From: Roseiarcus sp031367195
GTDB lineage: Bacteria; Pseudomonadota; Alphaproteobacteria; Rhizobiales; Beijerinckiaceae
Direction of reading: 5' to 3'
DNA length: 22,581 bases
Assembly (NCBI GenBank): GCA_031367195.1
Contig: JANLPL010000360.1
Coordinates: 1-22,581 of the forward strand
Shown here: positions 7,195 through 15,176 of the stretch, one piece after another
How positions within the stretch are numbered: position 1 is the stretch's first letter
Layout of the letters: every line of letters begins with the position of its first letter
Notes under the pieces: model-generated
Told to the model about the DNA's origin: nothing
The model's database searches: none
Seen by the model: only the letters and a program-made list of their open reading frames with translations
Translations under genes and position numbers: made by a program

Positions 7195-8346
7195 TCACGC
7201 CGCCTTGAATTTCTCCGCGTATTGCGTCCGCAGGTCGGCGAACCAGGTCGGCTCGATCGGGCGCCACCACATGGTGTCGATCGACTTGCCGGGATAGGCC
7301 TGGTTGAAGATGCCGCGCGCTTTGTCGGAGAGCAACTTTTCAGCGCCGATGGCCGAAGGATTGTAGCCAGAATTCTCCGCCGCGGCCGCGGAAGCCGGCG
7401 CGGTATGGGTGTATTTCAACCACTCATAGGCCTGGTCGATGTTCTTGGCGCCCTTGACGATGGAGAACCCGTCGACCCAGCCGATCGCGCCTTCTTTCGG
7501 CGCCTGATAGGAGACCGGCTCACCCGCCTTCTTCATCGAGATCGCCGGCCCGTCCCAGGTCTGGCCGATCACGACGCCGTTGGTCTTCAGGCCCGACTTC
7601 GTATTGTCGGCGGAATCCCAGAATTGCTTGATCCACGGCTTGTGGGCGATGGCGAACTTGAGCAGTTCGTCATAGATCTTCTTCATCGACGCTTCGTCTT
7701 TATAGGCGTCGAGCATCCGGTTGGTCGGCAACTTGCCGGCGCCGTCCATCCATAGGCCGATGCCCAGCAGCAGCGAATGCGGACGGCCTTGCACCTTGCC
7801 CTTGTATTCTTCATTCCACAGCGTGCCGAACGACAACTCCTCGGGCTTGATGTTGGTCAGGTCGTTGCGCCAGGAGATCGCCTCGGTGCCCCAGACATGC
7901 GGCACGTGAAAGAGCTTGCCGTCCCAGGTCCAGTTCTTGGTGGAGGCCGCCAGAAGGCCCGGCACGATCACGCTGGTGGGATCGAATTTGGCGATGTCGA
8001 TCGGTTGCAGGACGTCGATGTCCTTGAATTGCAGCGCGCGGTCGTGGGTGGGCTGGCAAACGTCAAAACCCTGTCCGCCGGTCGCCTGAAGCTTGTTGAT
8101 CTGCTCCTCGTTCTGGCTGAACGGGGTCGAATTGACCTTGATGCCGGTCGCCTTCTCGAAATCCGGGATCACCGGATTGGGCAATTCGTCGTCCCAGTTG
8201 ATGATGTTGAGCGTGCCCGAGGAGGACAGCGCGTTCGAGACGATCGCGGGCGCGGCCAGCGCGACGGCGCCCGTGGCGGCGGCGCCTTTCAATACGCTGC
8301 GGCGGGAGAATTGCGAGACGAACAGACTGTGATACGAGCGATACAT
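7195..8346 (-). CDS. ABC transporter periplasmic substrate-binding protein, PotD-like, Tat-exported
   Basis: A 383-residue solute-binding protein of the spermidine/putrescine type. The N-terminus carries a twin-arginine motif (SRRSVLK, residues 14-20) followed by a hydrophobic stretch rich in Ala, so it is probably folded before export. The mature part begins near LNIINWDDELP, the usual first strand of this family, and contains WGTEAISWRND and IGWVDGFSIVKGAKN. The start at 8346 is chosen because GGAGGGG (8352-8358) lies five bases upstream. An in-frame codon at 8430 would add 28 residues that spoil the signal sequence. It is the first gene of the importer operon and is divergent from the ureohydrolase. 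The substrate could be putrescine, spermidine, agmatine or another cation; the sequence does not decide. Confidence 0.9.
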   Translation of the reverse strand: MYRSYHSLFVSQFSRRSVLKGAAATGAVALAAPAIVSNALSSSGTLNIINWDDELPNPVIPDFEKATGIKVNSTPFSQNEEQINKLQATGGQGFDVCQPTHDRALQFKDIDVLQPIDIAKFDPTSVIVPGLLAASTKNWTWDGKLFHVPHVWGTEAISWRNDLTNIKPEELSFGTLWNEEYKGKVQGRPHSLLLGIGLWMDGAGKLPTNRMLDAYKDEASMKKIYDELLKFAIAHKPWIKQFWDSADNTKSGLKTNGVVIGQTWDGPAISMKKAGEPVSYQAPKEGAIGWVDGFSIVKGAKNIDQAYEWLKYTHTAPASAAAAENSGYNPSAIGAEKLLSDKARGIFNQAYPGKSIDTMWWRPIEPTWFADLRTQYAEKFKAA

Positions 8347-8351
8347 GCACA

Positions 8352-8358
8352 CCCCTCC
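8352..8358 (-). promoter_or_regulatory. Ribosome binding site of the binding-protein gene
   Basis: GGAGGGG on the minus strand, five bases before the ATG at 8346, decides this start over the longer frame. Confidence 0.7.
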
Positions 8359-8508
8359 GGACACCGCCTCGCGCGCCGCGAGGAGCCTTGGACGCGGGGC
8401 CAAGTTGGCATAGGACAAGGTCGCGCACAATCCCGCGATCGGGCGCGCCGGCCCGAATTTTTAAGAGGTTGCGCGGCGAAAAATTCCGCTTGCATTTCTA
8501 GACGCGAA

Positions 8509-8529
8509 GGCGGCTTTCGTCACGCCGCC
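8509..8529 (+). other. Hairpin in the leader of the ureohydrolase gene
   Basis: GGCGGC (8509-8514) and GCCGCC (8524-8529) can form a 6-bp GC stem around a 9-base loop, ending 19 bases before the ATG. No T-run follows, so it is not an intrinsic terminator. It may act on translation, or be chance in GC-rich DNA. Confidence 0.25.
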
Positions 8530-8548
8530 GTCATCGAAACTCGCGAGG

Positions 8549-9550
8549 ATGCCCGATTTGACCGAGGACAAATTCTTCAACGCAAGCGTCTCCTACGACG
8601 ACGACTACGACCCGCGCTTCGCCCCCCGCTTCGCCGAACTCGCAACCTTTATGCGCGCGCCTTACAAGCCCGATCTCGTCGGCGTCGACATTGGCGTCTG
8701 CGGCGTGCCGTTCGACGGCGGCGCCACCAACCGGGTCGGCGCGCGTCACGGCCCGCGCGCTGTGCGCGATCTCTCCTCGCTGATGCGCGCCATCCATCAC
8801 GTCACCCGCGTCAACCCGTTCACTTTGTGCAACGTCGCCGACGTCGGCGACGCGCGCTTCAATTCGCTATTCGACAACGCGACGGTGGAGGCCGATCTCG
8901 TCGCCTTCTTCGCCCGCTTCGCTGAGGCTGGCGTCACGCCGCTCAGCATCGGCGGCGATCATTCCATCACCTATGCGATTCTGAAAGGCATCGTGCGCGC
9001 TGGCCCCGTCGGCCTGGTCCATATCGACGCCCACACCGACGTGCTGGGCCCGATCCAGGGCGTGCGCTTCCACCACGGTTCCCCGTTCCGCAACGCCATC
9101 GAGGACGCCCTGCTCGATCCCGCCCGCATGGTGCAGATCGGAATTCGCGGCGCGCACAACACGTCGGAAGCCTGGGAATTCTGCGCCCGCCACGGCGTGC
9201 GCGTGATCTATATCGAGGAGTTCGATCAACTCGGCGTCGCGCGCACGGTGGAGATCGCGCGAGAGATCGTGGGGCAGGGGCCGGCCTATCTCTCGTTCGA
9301 CATCGATGCGCTCGATCCCTCGATCGCGCCGGGCACCGGCACGCCGGAGGCGGGCGGCCTCACCATGCGCGAGGCGCAGGGCCTCGTGCGCGGGATGCGT
9401 GGCCTCGATCTGATCGGCGCCGACGTGGTCGAAGTCTCGCCGCCGTTCGATCCCGGCACGAACACCGCGCTGTGCGGGGCGACGATGGCCTACGAGCTGC
9501 TGTGTCTGCTGGCGGAGGCGCGGGTGGCGCGGCGGCGCGCGGGCGGCTGA
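8549..9550 (+). CDS. speB: Agmatinase-family ureohydrolase
   Basis: A 333-residue enzyme of the arginase/agmatinase superfamily, which hydrolyses a guanidino group to urea and an amine using a two-metal centre. All six metal ligands are visible: H138 in GGDHS, D160/H162/D164 in DAHTD, and D251/D253 in SFDIDALDP. The loop APGTGTPEAGG is also standard. The length is close to agmatinases, with an N-terminal extension of about 40 residues ahead of the core. Agmatine (giving putrescine) is the default substrate. Guanidinobutyrate, guanidinopropionate and guanidine are hydrolysed by close relatives and cannot be excluded. It is transcribed away from the polyamine-type importer, with 202 bases between the starts, which suggests linked function. 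Upstream spacing of purines (GCGAGG directly before ATG) is poor, so the start is the weakest point. Confidence 0.88.
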   Translation: MPDLTEDKFFNASVSYDDDYDPRFAPRFAELATFMRAPYKPDLVGVDIGVCGVPFDGGATNRVGARHGPRAVRDLSSLMRAIHHVTRVNPFTLCNVADVGDARFNSLFDNATVEADLVAFFARFAEAGVTPLSIGGDHSITYAILKGIVRAGPVGLVHIDAHTDVLGPIQGVRFHHGSPFRNAIEDALLDPARMVQIGIRGAHNTSEAWEFCARHGVRVIYIEEFDQLGVARTVEIAREIVGQGPAYLSFDIDALDPSIAPGTGTPEAGGLTMREAQGLVRGMRGLDLIGADVVEVSPPFDPGTNTALCGATMAYELLCLLAEARVARRRAGG

Positions 9551-9732
9551 GAAGGCGCCGCGTTTGGCGATCCTGTCGAGCGTGCGGCGTCTCCGATCAA
9601 GGCCGCCGGATCTCCAAATCTCGGCGCCTTCCGTCAAGACCCGCGAACGTTGCGCCGACCTCGAAGCTTTGCGCGAAAGCGGGGCCATGCGCGTGTATGA
9701 GTCCCGTGGCGAGAACCGGTTGGAGCGAGGTT

Positions 9733-10290
9733 ATGATGTTGTCTGATCTCGATATTGCGATTACGCGCGGAATCAACAGCGGGGCCGGTCAATGGCCGGG
9801 TCTCGATCATTTGATGATCTGGACTTCGGCGCTCGGCGTTCCGCTTCTGGTGGCGGCCGTCGCCGCGCAATGGTGGAGCGGCGACCCAAGGCGTCGGACG
9901 CGCCACGTTCTCGTGGCGGCCGGTCTTTCCTTTCTGCTCGGCCTTGCCTTGAACCAGATCGTCTTGCTGTTCGTTCACCGGATGCGCCCGTACGACGCCG
10001 GTGTCACGCGTCTGATGATCGAGCGCAGCGCGGATTTTTCATTTCCTTCCGATCACGCGACCTCGACGTTCGCCATTGCGGCGACTTTCCTGATCTATGG
10101 CAAGCTGCGATGGGGGTTGGCGTTTCTCGCCGCCTCCGCGCTCGTGGTCGTTTCGCGCGTCTATGTCGGCACACACTATCTGAGTGATGTGCTGGGGGGC
10201 GCGCTGACGGGAATTGCAGCGGCTAGCGCGGTCCGATCGACCTACCTCGAAGGAACACGACTGGATCGATTCGTAACCGGCGTCTTATAG
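9733..10290 (+). CDS. PAP2-family membrane phosphatase
   Basis: A 185-residue membrane protein of the type 2 phosphatidic acid phosphatase family, which dephosphorylates lipid phosphates or undecaprenyl diphosphate at the outer face of the inner membrane. The three signature blocks are present: a degenerate first one ending RMRP (residues 83-86), PSDH with the conserved His (105-108), and SRVYVGTHYLSD (141-152) with the nucleophilic His and its Asp. About five hydrophobic segments flank them. Two ATG codons at 9733 and 9736 are possible starts; GGAG at 9722-9725 fits the first. The frame is open further upstream but overlaps the ureohydrolase end. The next gene, a transporter, is 86 bases downstream on the same strand. 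BcrC-like recycling of undecaprenyl diphosphate is plausible but not shown. Confidence 0.88.
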   Translation: MMLSDLDIAITRGINSGAGQWPGLDHLMIWTSALGVPLLVAAVAAQWWSGDPRRRTRHVLVAAGLSFLLGLALNQIVLLFVHRMRPYDAGVTRLMIERSADFSFPSDHATSTFAIAATFLIYGKLRWGLAFLAASALVVVSRVYVGTHYLSDVLGGALTGIAAASAVRSTYLEGTRLDRFVTGVL

Positions 10291-10376
10291 AATCGGATCG
10301 ACCGCAGACGGTTCATTTCGGACGCGTCAGATTCCTCCGTCTGCACAACCCACGCATTCCGAGCGGCGCTACATCA

Positions 10377-11597
10377 ATGCCGAACCAGTCTCAATTTCCT
10401 CAGCTGCGCGACATGCCCGCTGGAATCTGGGCGCTTGGCTTCGTTTCTCTTCTCATGGACGTCTCGTCCGAGATGATCCACGCGCTGCTTCCCGTCTATC
10501 TCGTGACCGTCCTCGGCGTTTCGATGGCGACGGTCGGCTTGATAGAGGGGATCGCCGAAGCGACCGCCTCCATTGTCAAGATCTTCTCCGGCGCTTTGTC
10601 CGACTGGCTCGGCAGGCGCAAACTGCTCGCGGGCCTGGGTTACGGTCTCGCGGCCTTCACAAAGCCGATATTTCCGCTCGCCTCGACCGTGGGCTGGGTG
10701 ATGGCGGCCCGCTTTATCGACCGGGTCGGCAAGGGCATACGCGGCGCTCCGCGCGACGCGCTGATCGCGGATATCGCGCCGCCGCACTTGCGCGGCGCGA
10801 GCTTCGGGCTGCGGCAATCGCTCGATACGATCGGGGCGTTCGTCGGCCCGCTGATCGCCATCGCCTTGATGTGGCTCACGGCCAATCATTTTCAGACGAT
10901 ATTCTGGATCGCGGTGATTCCCGCGTTCCTGTCGCTCGGCGTCCTCCTGTGCGCCGTGCGCGAGCCGGAACGTCCTGCGCCACCGCGTATGGCGTCGTTT
11001 CCTCTCAGCCTGCCCGAGTTGCGGCGACTTGGATCGTCCTATTGGCTGGTTGTCGCGGTCGCCGCCGTTTTCTCGCTGGCGCGATTCAGCGAGGCGTTCC
11101 TGATTTTGCGAACCCAGGGGGTTGGGCTGCCGCTTGCCCTGATTCCCATGGCGCTGGTGACGATGAACGCCTTCTACGCGCTCGCCGCCTATCCCGCAGG
11201 CGTCCTCAGCGACCGGGTCAATCGCCTGAACATACTGATGTTCGGCTTCGCGCTGCTCATTTCGGCGGATTTGACGCTCGCGTTCGTCAACGGACTCCCG
11301 GGGGTCGCCCTCGGGATCATGTTGTGGGGCCTGCACATGGGTTTCACGCAGGGGCTGCTGGCCACGCTTGTCGCCGACACCGCGCCGCCGGAGTTGCGGG
11401 GAACCGCGTTCGGCGTCTTCAACCTGCTGGGCGGGCTGGCGACGCTGGCCGCGAGCGTGCTGGCGGGTCGTCTTTGGGACGCGGGAGGCCCGTTCGCCGC
11501 ATTCAGCGCCGGCGCCGGCTTCACGACGCTGGCGCTGCTCGGGCTCGCGCTTGTTCGTTGGCGCGCGCCGTCGCTCGGGGCGTCTCACAAATCGTGA
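10377..11597 (+). CDS. Major facilitator superfamily transporter
   Basis: A 406-residue inner-membrane transporter with about twelve hydrophobic segments in two halves. The loop motif of the superfamily is seen in the first half as GALSDWLGRRK (about residues 77-87) and in weaker form in the second half as GVLSDRVNRL. A conserved stretch RFIDRVGKGIRGAPRDALIAD follows transmembrane segment four. The last half contains GTAFGVFNLLGGLATL. The substrate is unknown; drug or metabolite efflux are both possible. It follows the PAP2 gene on the same strand and probably shares its transcript. It is convergent with the oxidoreductase gene, with 34 bases between stops and no clear terminator. Confidence 0.88.
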   Translation: MPNQSQFPQLRDMPAGIWALGFVSLLMDVSSEMIHALLPVYLVTVLGVSMATVGLIEGIAEATASIVKIFSGALSDWLGRRKLLAGLGYGLAAFTKPIFPLASTVGWVMAARFIDRVGKGIRGAPRDALIADIAPPHLRGASFGLRQSLDTIGAFVGPLIAIALMWLTANHFQTIFWIAVIPAFLSLGVLLCAVREPERPAPPRMASFPLSLPELRRLGSSYWLVVAVAAVFSLARFSEAFLILRTQGVGLPLALIPMALVTMNAFYALAAYPAGVLSDRVNRLNILMFGFALLISADLTLAFVNGLPGVALGIMLWGLHMGFTQGLLATLVADTAPPELRGTAFGVFNLLGGLATLAASVLAGRLWDAGGPFAAFSAGAGFTTLALLGLALVRWRAPSLGASHKS

Positions 11598-11631
11598 TTA
11601 CCGCCCCCAAACGGAGCGTAAGCGGCGAACC

Positions 11632-12630
11632 TCAGTACAGCGCCGGCTTCGCAACGAGCGCGATCTTCGCCGGCGCCCCCGACGCCAGCGAGGCTACGCC
11701 GGCTTCCGCCACGAGCGTCGCCGCATAGCCATCCCACGCGCTGGCGCCGACTGGCTTTCCCGTCGCGATGGCGTTCGCCCAAGCGCTGTCTTGCAGGCGA
11801 TAGGCCTCGGCGAAGCGCGGCCGCCAATCCCTGGGATGGGTCGTTATCGTTTGCAGGTTGACGTGGATCTCGCTGTGGATTGGCGAGCGCAGGAACACCG
11901 AACCCTTCTCGCCCACGAGTTCGCCGCGCACATCGTAGCCATAGGCCGCGTTGTTGTTGATCTCGACATTGACGAGCTGGCCGCCAAGCGTTTTCAGCAC
12001 CATGAACACCGGCGCGCCGGTCTTGCCAGCGCCGCGGAATTCCGGCCGGAACACCGCGATCGATTGATATTCCGTGTCCAGCACGAAACGGGCGATGTCG
12101 AATTCGTGCGGCGCCGAATTGGTGATCGCCATTTGCCCGGTGAAATTGGCCGGCGCAGACACGTTGCGGTGAAAATTATGCATCATCAAAGCCGGGCCGA
12201 TGACGCCGCTCGCCAGGGTCTGTTTCATTTCCACGTAAGCCGGATCGAACCGGCGCATGAAACCGATCTGCACGAGGCGCCGGCCCGCCTTCACTTCCGC
12301 CGTGATGACGTCGAGACATTCGCTGGCGCTTTGCGACAGCGGCTTTTCGCACAACACCGGCTTGCCCGCCTCCACGCAGGCCTTGGTCAGCGGCGCGTGG
12401 GTATCGTCGGGGCTGGCGATCAGAACGGCGTCAACCGACTTGTCGGCGATGACCGCTAGCGGATCGGCTCCGACGTGCAAGGCCCCCGTCGCTTCGGCTG
12501 CGGAGCGGGCGCGCGCGACGTCGGCGTCGCAGATATATTGCAGGGTCACGCCCGGAATCTCGCGCGACAATATCCGGGCATGGTCCGCGCCCATGACGCC
12601 AGCCCCGATCAAACCTACGCGAACGGTCAT
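11632..12630 (-). CDS. Gfo/Idh/MocA-family NAD(P)-dependent oxidoreductase
   Basis: A 332-residue dehydrogenase of the inositol 2-dehydrogenase-like family, acting on a sugar or cyclitol with NAD(P). The N-terminal Rossmann fold has GLIGAGVMG (residues 6-14). The catalytic Lys is K96 in CEKPLS. The second domain carries the acid/base pair in SAPHEFDIARF (H175, D178). This pattern matches inositol dehydrogenases, but no other inositol genes are present, so the substrate is open. The gene lies 36 bases behind tex on the same strand and may be co-transcribed with it. GAGGA about ten bases before the ATG serves as ribosome site. Confidence 0.88.
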   Translation of the reverse strand: MTVRVGLIGAGVMGADHARILSREIPGVTLQYICDADVARARSAAEATGALHVGADPLAVIADKSVDAVLIASPDDTHAPLTKACVEAGKPVLCEKPLSQSASECLDVITAEVKAGRRLVQIGFMRRFDPAYVEMKQTLASGVIGPALMMHNFHRNVSAPANFTGQMAITNSAPHEFDIARFVLDTEYQSIAVFRPEFRGAGKTGAPVFMVLKTLGGQLVNVEINNNAAYGYDVRGELVGEKGSVFLRSPIHSEIHVNLQTITTHPRDWRPRFAEAYRLQDSAWANAIATGKPVGASAWDGYAATLVAEAGVASLASGAPAKIALVAKPALY

Positions 12631-12666
12631 TGCCAGTTGATCCTCGCCCTTTCCCGCTCGCGCAGC

Positions 12667-14952
12667 CTACCGCCCCTTCATCGCCTCCGCCAGCTTTGCT
12701 CCCAATCCGCCAAGCCCGCCCGCCGGCTCCGGCCGCGGCTTCGGCGCGCGCGGGTCAGGCCGCGCCCCCATCGGCGCGGGCGCCGCCTGCACCTCGCCCG
12801 AGCGCATCGTCAGCGCGATCCGCTTGCGCGCGACATCCACATCGACCACGCGCACCTTCACCACATCGCCCGCCTTCACCACGTCGCGCGGGTCTTTCAC
12901 GAAGCGGTCGGCGAGCTGGCTGACATGGACGAGCCCGTCCTGATGCACGCCGATGTCGACGAAGGCCCCGAAGGCGGCGACGTTGGTGACGGTCCCCTCC
13001 AGCCGCATCCCCGGCTTCAGATCCTTAATGTCCTCTATTCCCTCGGCGAAGGTCGCAGTCTTGAACTCCGGGCGCGGGTCGCGACCGGGCTTTTCCAGCT
13101 CGGCGAGAATGTCGCGCACCGTTGGCAGGCCGAATTTGTCATCCACGAACATTTTCGGGTCGAGCTTCTTGAGCGCCGTCTTGTCGCCCATCAGCGCGCG
13201 CAGATCGCGCCCGCAGGCGGCGACGATCTTTTTCGCCACCGCATAGGCTTCCGGGTGCACGGCGCAAGCGTCGAGCGGCTCGGCCCCGTCGCGGATGCGC
13301 AGAAAGCCCGCGCATTGCTCGAACGCGCGCGGCCCCAGTCGATTGACTTTCAACAGCGCCTTGCGGCTGTCGAACGGCCCGTTGGCGTCGCGATGCGCGA
13401 CAATGGCGTCGGCCAGCGACGACCCCAGCCCCGAAACGCGCGCGAGCAAAGCGGAAGAGGCCGTGTTGAGATCGACGCCGACCGCGTTGACCGCGTCCTC
13501 CACCACGCCGTCGAGCGAGCGGCCCAGCTTGAACGGGTCGACGTCGTGTTGATATTGCCCGACGCCGATCGCCTTCGGCTCGATCTTGACCAGTTCGGCC
13601 AACGGATCCTGCAACCGCCGCGCGATCGACACCGCGCCGCGTAGCGACACATCGAGCCCGGGAAACTCGGCCGCCGCCAGCGCCGAGGCCGAATAGACCG
13701 AGGCGCCCGCCTCACTCACCACCACTTTTGTCGGCTTCGCGCCGGGGAGCTGCGCCAGCATGTCGGCGACGAGGCGCTCCGTCTCCCGGCTCGCCGTGCC
13801 GTTGCCGATCGCGATCAGTTCGATTTTGTGGCGAGCGATCAGCGCCGCAAGTTCGGCTTGCGCGCCGCGCAGGTCGTTGCGGGGCGGGAACGGATAGACG
13901 GTCGTGGTGGCGACCACCTTGCCGGTGGCGTCGATGGCGGCGACCTTCACGCCGGTGCGGATGCCGGGATCGAGCCCGAGCGTGGGCCGCGCGCCGGCGG
14001 GGGCGGCGAGCAGAATGTCCTTGAGATTGTGGGCGAACACCTTGATCGCCTCGTCCTCCGACCGCTCGCGCAATTCGCTCATCAGGTCGAGCGACAACGA
14101 GGTCGAGAGTTTGACGCGCCAGGTCCAACGCGAGACGTCGCGCAGATAGGCGTCGCCCGGCGCCGCGCTGGTGGCGCCATAGGCCTCCGCGATCATCCGC
14201 TCGACCGGCTTGGCGGTCTCGTCCGCGTCCACTTCGAGGTCGAGCGAGAGAAAGCCTTCGTTGCGGCCGCGCAGCATCGCGAGCGCGCGATGGCTCGGGG
14301 CGGCGGCCCAGCGCTCGGAATGATCGAAATAGTCGGAGAATTTCGCCCCCGCCTCCTGTTTGCCGTCCTCCACGCGCGCCCGCAACACCGCCTTCCCGCG
14401 CATATAGGCGCGTAAGCGGCCGACCAGATCGGCGTTGACCGCGAAACTTTCCGAGAGAATGTCGCGCGCGCCGTCGAGCGCCGCCTTTACGTCGGCGACC
14501 TCGCCGGCGACGTAAGAGCCGGCCAGTTCGGCGGGAACGCGCGCGCGTTCGGCCAGGATCGCCTCCGCCAGGGGGCCGAGGCCCCGCTCGCGGGCGATGT
14601 CTGCCTTGGTGCGGCGCTTTTGCTTATAGGGCAGGTACAGGTCTTCCAGTTCCGCCTTGGTGGCGGCGTGGCCGATCTGCGCCTCCAGCGGGTCGGTCAG
14701 CTTGCCCTGCGCGCGGATCGACTCGAGGATCGCTTCGCGCCGGCTCTCCAGCTCGCGCAGATAGATCAGCCGCTCGGCCAAATTGCGCAATTGCGTGTCG
14801 TCGAGCCCGCCGGTCGCCTCCTTGCGGTAGCGGGCGATGAACGGCACCGTCGAGCCCTCGTCGATCAGGCCGATGGCGGCGCTGGCCTGTTCGGCCCTGG
14901 CGCCGATCTCGGCGGCGATGAGGGCGGCGATACGACGATTGTTGTCAGCCAT
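12667..14952 (-). CDS. tex: Tex-family transcription accessory / RNA-binding protein
   Basis: A 761-residue cytoplasmic protein close to the usual 770-780 of Tex. Domains in order: the helical Tex N-terminus (about 1-200, with FIARYRKEATGGLDD); an RNase H-like YqgF fold starting at RPTLGLDPGIRTGVKVAAID (about 320-450); helix-hairpin-helix repeats (NTASSALLARVSGLG, about 495-560); and an S1 RNA-binding domain (LKPGMRLEGTVTNVAAFGAF onward, about 645-720). The tail is Pro/Arg-rich. Tex binds nucleic acid and affects transcription and stress tolerance in several bacteria; its exact reaction is unsettled. The start at 14952 gives the standard N-terminus. The gene is divergent from the fecR-type gene, with 224 bases between. 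Confidence 0.96.
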   Translation of the reverse strand: MADNNRRIAALIAAEIGARAEQASAAIGLIDEGSTVPFIARYRKEATGGLDDTQLRNLAERLIYLRELESRREAILESIRAQGKLTDPLEAQIGHAATKAELEDLYLPYKQKRRTKADIARERGLGPLAEAILAERARVPAELAGSYVAGEVADVKAALDGARDILSESFAVNADLVGRLRAYMRGKAVLRARVEDGKQEAGAKFSDYFDHSERWAAAPSHRALAMLRGRNEGFLSLDLEVDADETAKPVERMIAEAYGATSAAPGDAYLRDVSRWTWRVKLSTSLSLDLMSELRERSEDEAIKVFAHNLKDILLAAPAGARPTLGLDPGIRTGVKVAAIDATGKVVATTTVYPFPPRNDLRGAQAELAALIARHKIELIAIGNGTASRETERLVADMLAQLPGAKPTKVVVSEAGASVYSASALAAAEFPGLDVSLRGAVSIARRLQDPLAELVKIEPKAIGVGQYQHDVDPFKLGRSLDGVVEDAVNAVGVDLNTASSALLARVSGLGSSLADAIVAHRDANGPFDSRKALLKVNRLGPRAFEQCAGFLRIRDGAEPLDACAVHPEAYAVAKKIVAACGRDLRALMGDKTALKKLDPKMFVDDKFGLPTVRDILAELEKPGRDPRPEFKTATFAEGIEDIKDLKPGMRLEGTVTNVAAFGAFVDIGVHQDGLVHVSQLADRFVKDPRDVVKAGDVVKVRVVDVDVARKRIALTMRSGEVQAAPAPMGARPDPRAPKPRPEPAGGLGGLGAKLAEAMKGR

Positions 14953-14969
14953 GTCCTGTCCGTTTTCGC

Positions 14970-14986
14970 GAATCGAGACGCGATTC
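14970..14986. other. Inverted repeat near the tex start
   Basis: GAATCG (14970-14975) and CGATTC (14981-14986) are a perfect 6-bp inverted repeat with a 5-base spacer, 18 bases upstream of the tex ATG. It could be a small operator or a leader hairpin; chance is not excluded. Confidence 0.25.
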
Positions 14987-15164
14987 TAGTCAGCGCGGGC
15001 GGGCGTGGCTACAAAGACGGCGTCCGCTGTTGCAAGAATAGCGCAGGGCGCACGGAAAGCGCGAACGCGCGCATTAGTAAGCGACAACCTGAGTCGACAG
15101 CGCCAACTCTTCTGTGCTTCGATTAATGAAATAGTATGAACTTCATTTTCTCAAGCTGATCGAA

Positions 15165-15170
15165 GAGGGG
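15165..15170 (+). promoter_or_regulatory. Ribosome binding site of the FecR-domain gene
   Basis: GAGGGG lies six bases before the ATG at 15177. It follows an AT-rich stretch (about 15118-15150) that is the likeliest place for the promoter of the FecR-autotransporter pair; a TAGTAT at 15132-15137 could be a -10 box, but no convincing -35 was found. Confidence 0.6.
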
Positions 15171-15176
15171 CTCAAG

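Noticed and set aside
6139..7755. A 538-codon open frame on the plus strand
   Set aside because: Antisense to the importer ATPase and binding-protein genes, with the Arg/His/Asp-rich composition of a shadow frame.
8347..8430. A longer binding-protein start at 8430
   Set aside because: It would put 28 extra residues before the twin-arginine signal; the ATG at 8346 has a strong ribosome site.
8431..8548. A guanidine riboswitch before the ureohydrolase
   Set aside because: I looked for the paired ACGR-loop hairpins of mini-ykkC and the conserved core of ykkC type I and did not see them; only one unrelated GC stem is present.
9472..9732. A PAP2 start at 9472 overlapping the ureohydrolase
   Set aside because: The extension is Arg-rich and unlike the family, while ATG 9733 opens directly on the membrane domain and has a GGAG site.
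10374..11588. A 404-codon open frame on the minus strand
   Set aside because: It mirrors the major facilitator gene almost end to end. The plus-strand product has twelve hydrophobic segments and family motifs; the minus-strand product is charged low-complexity sequence.
11598..11631. A bidirectional terminator between the transporter and oxidoreductase genes
   Set aside because: The 34-base gap has no inverted repeat of useful length and no T-run.
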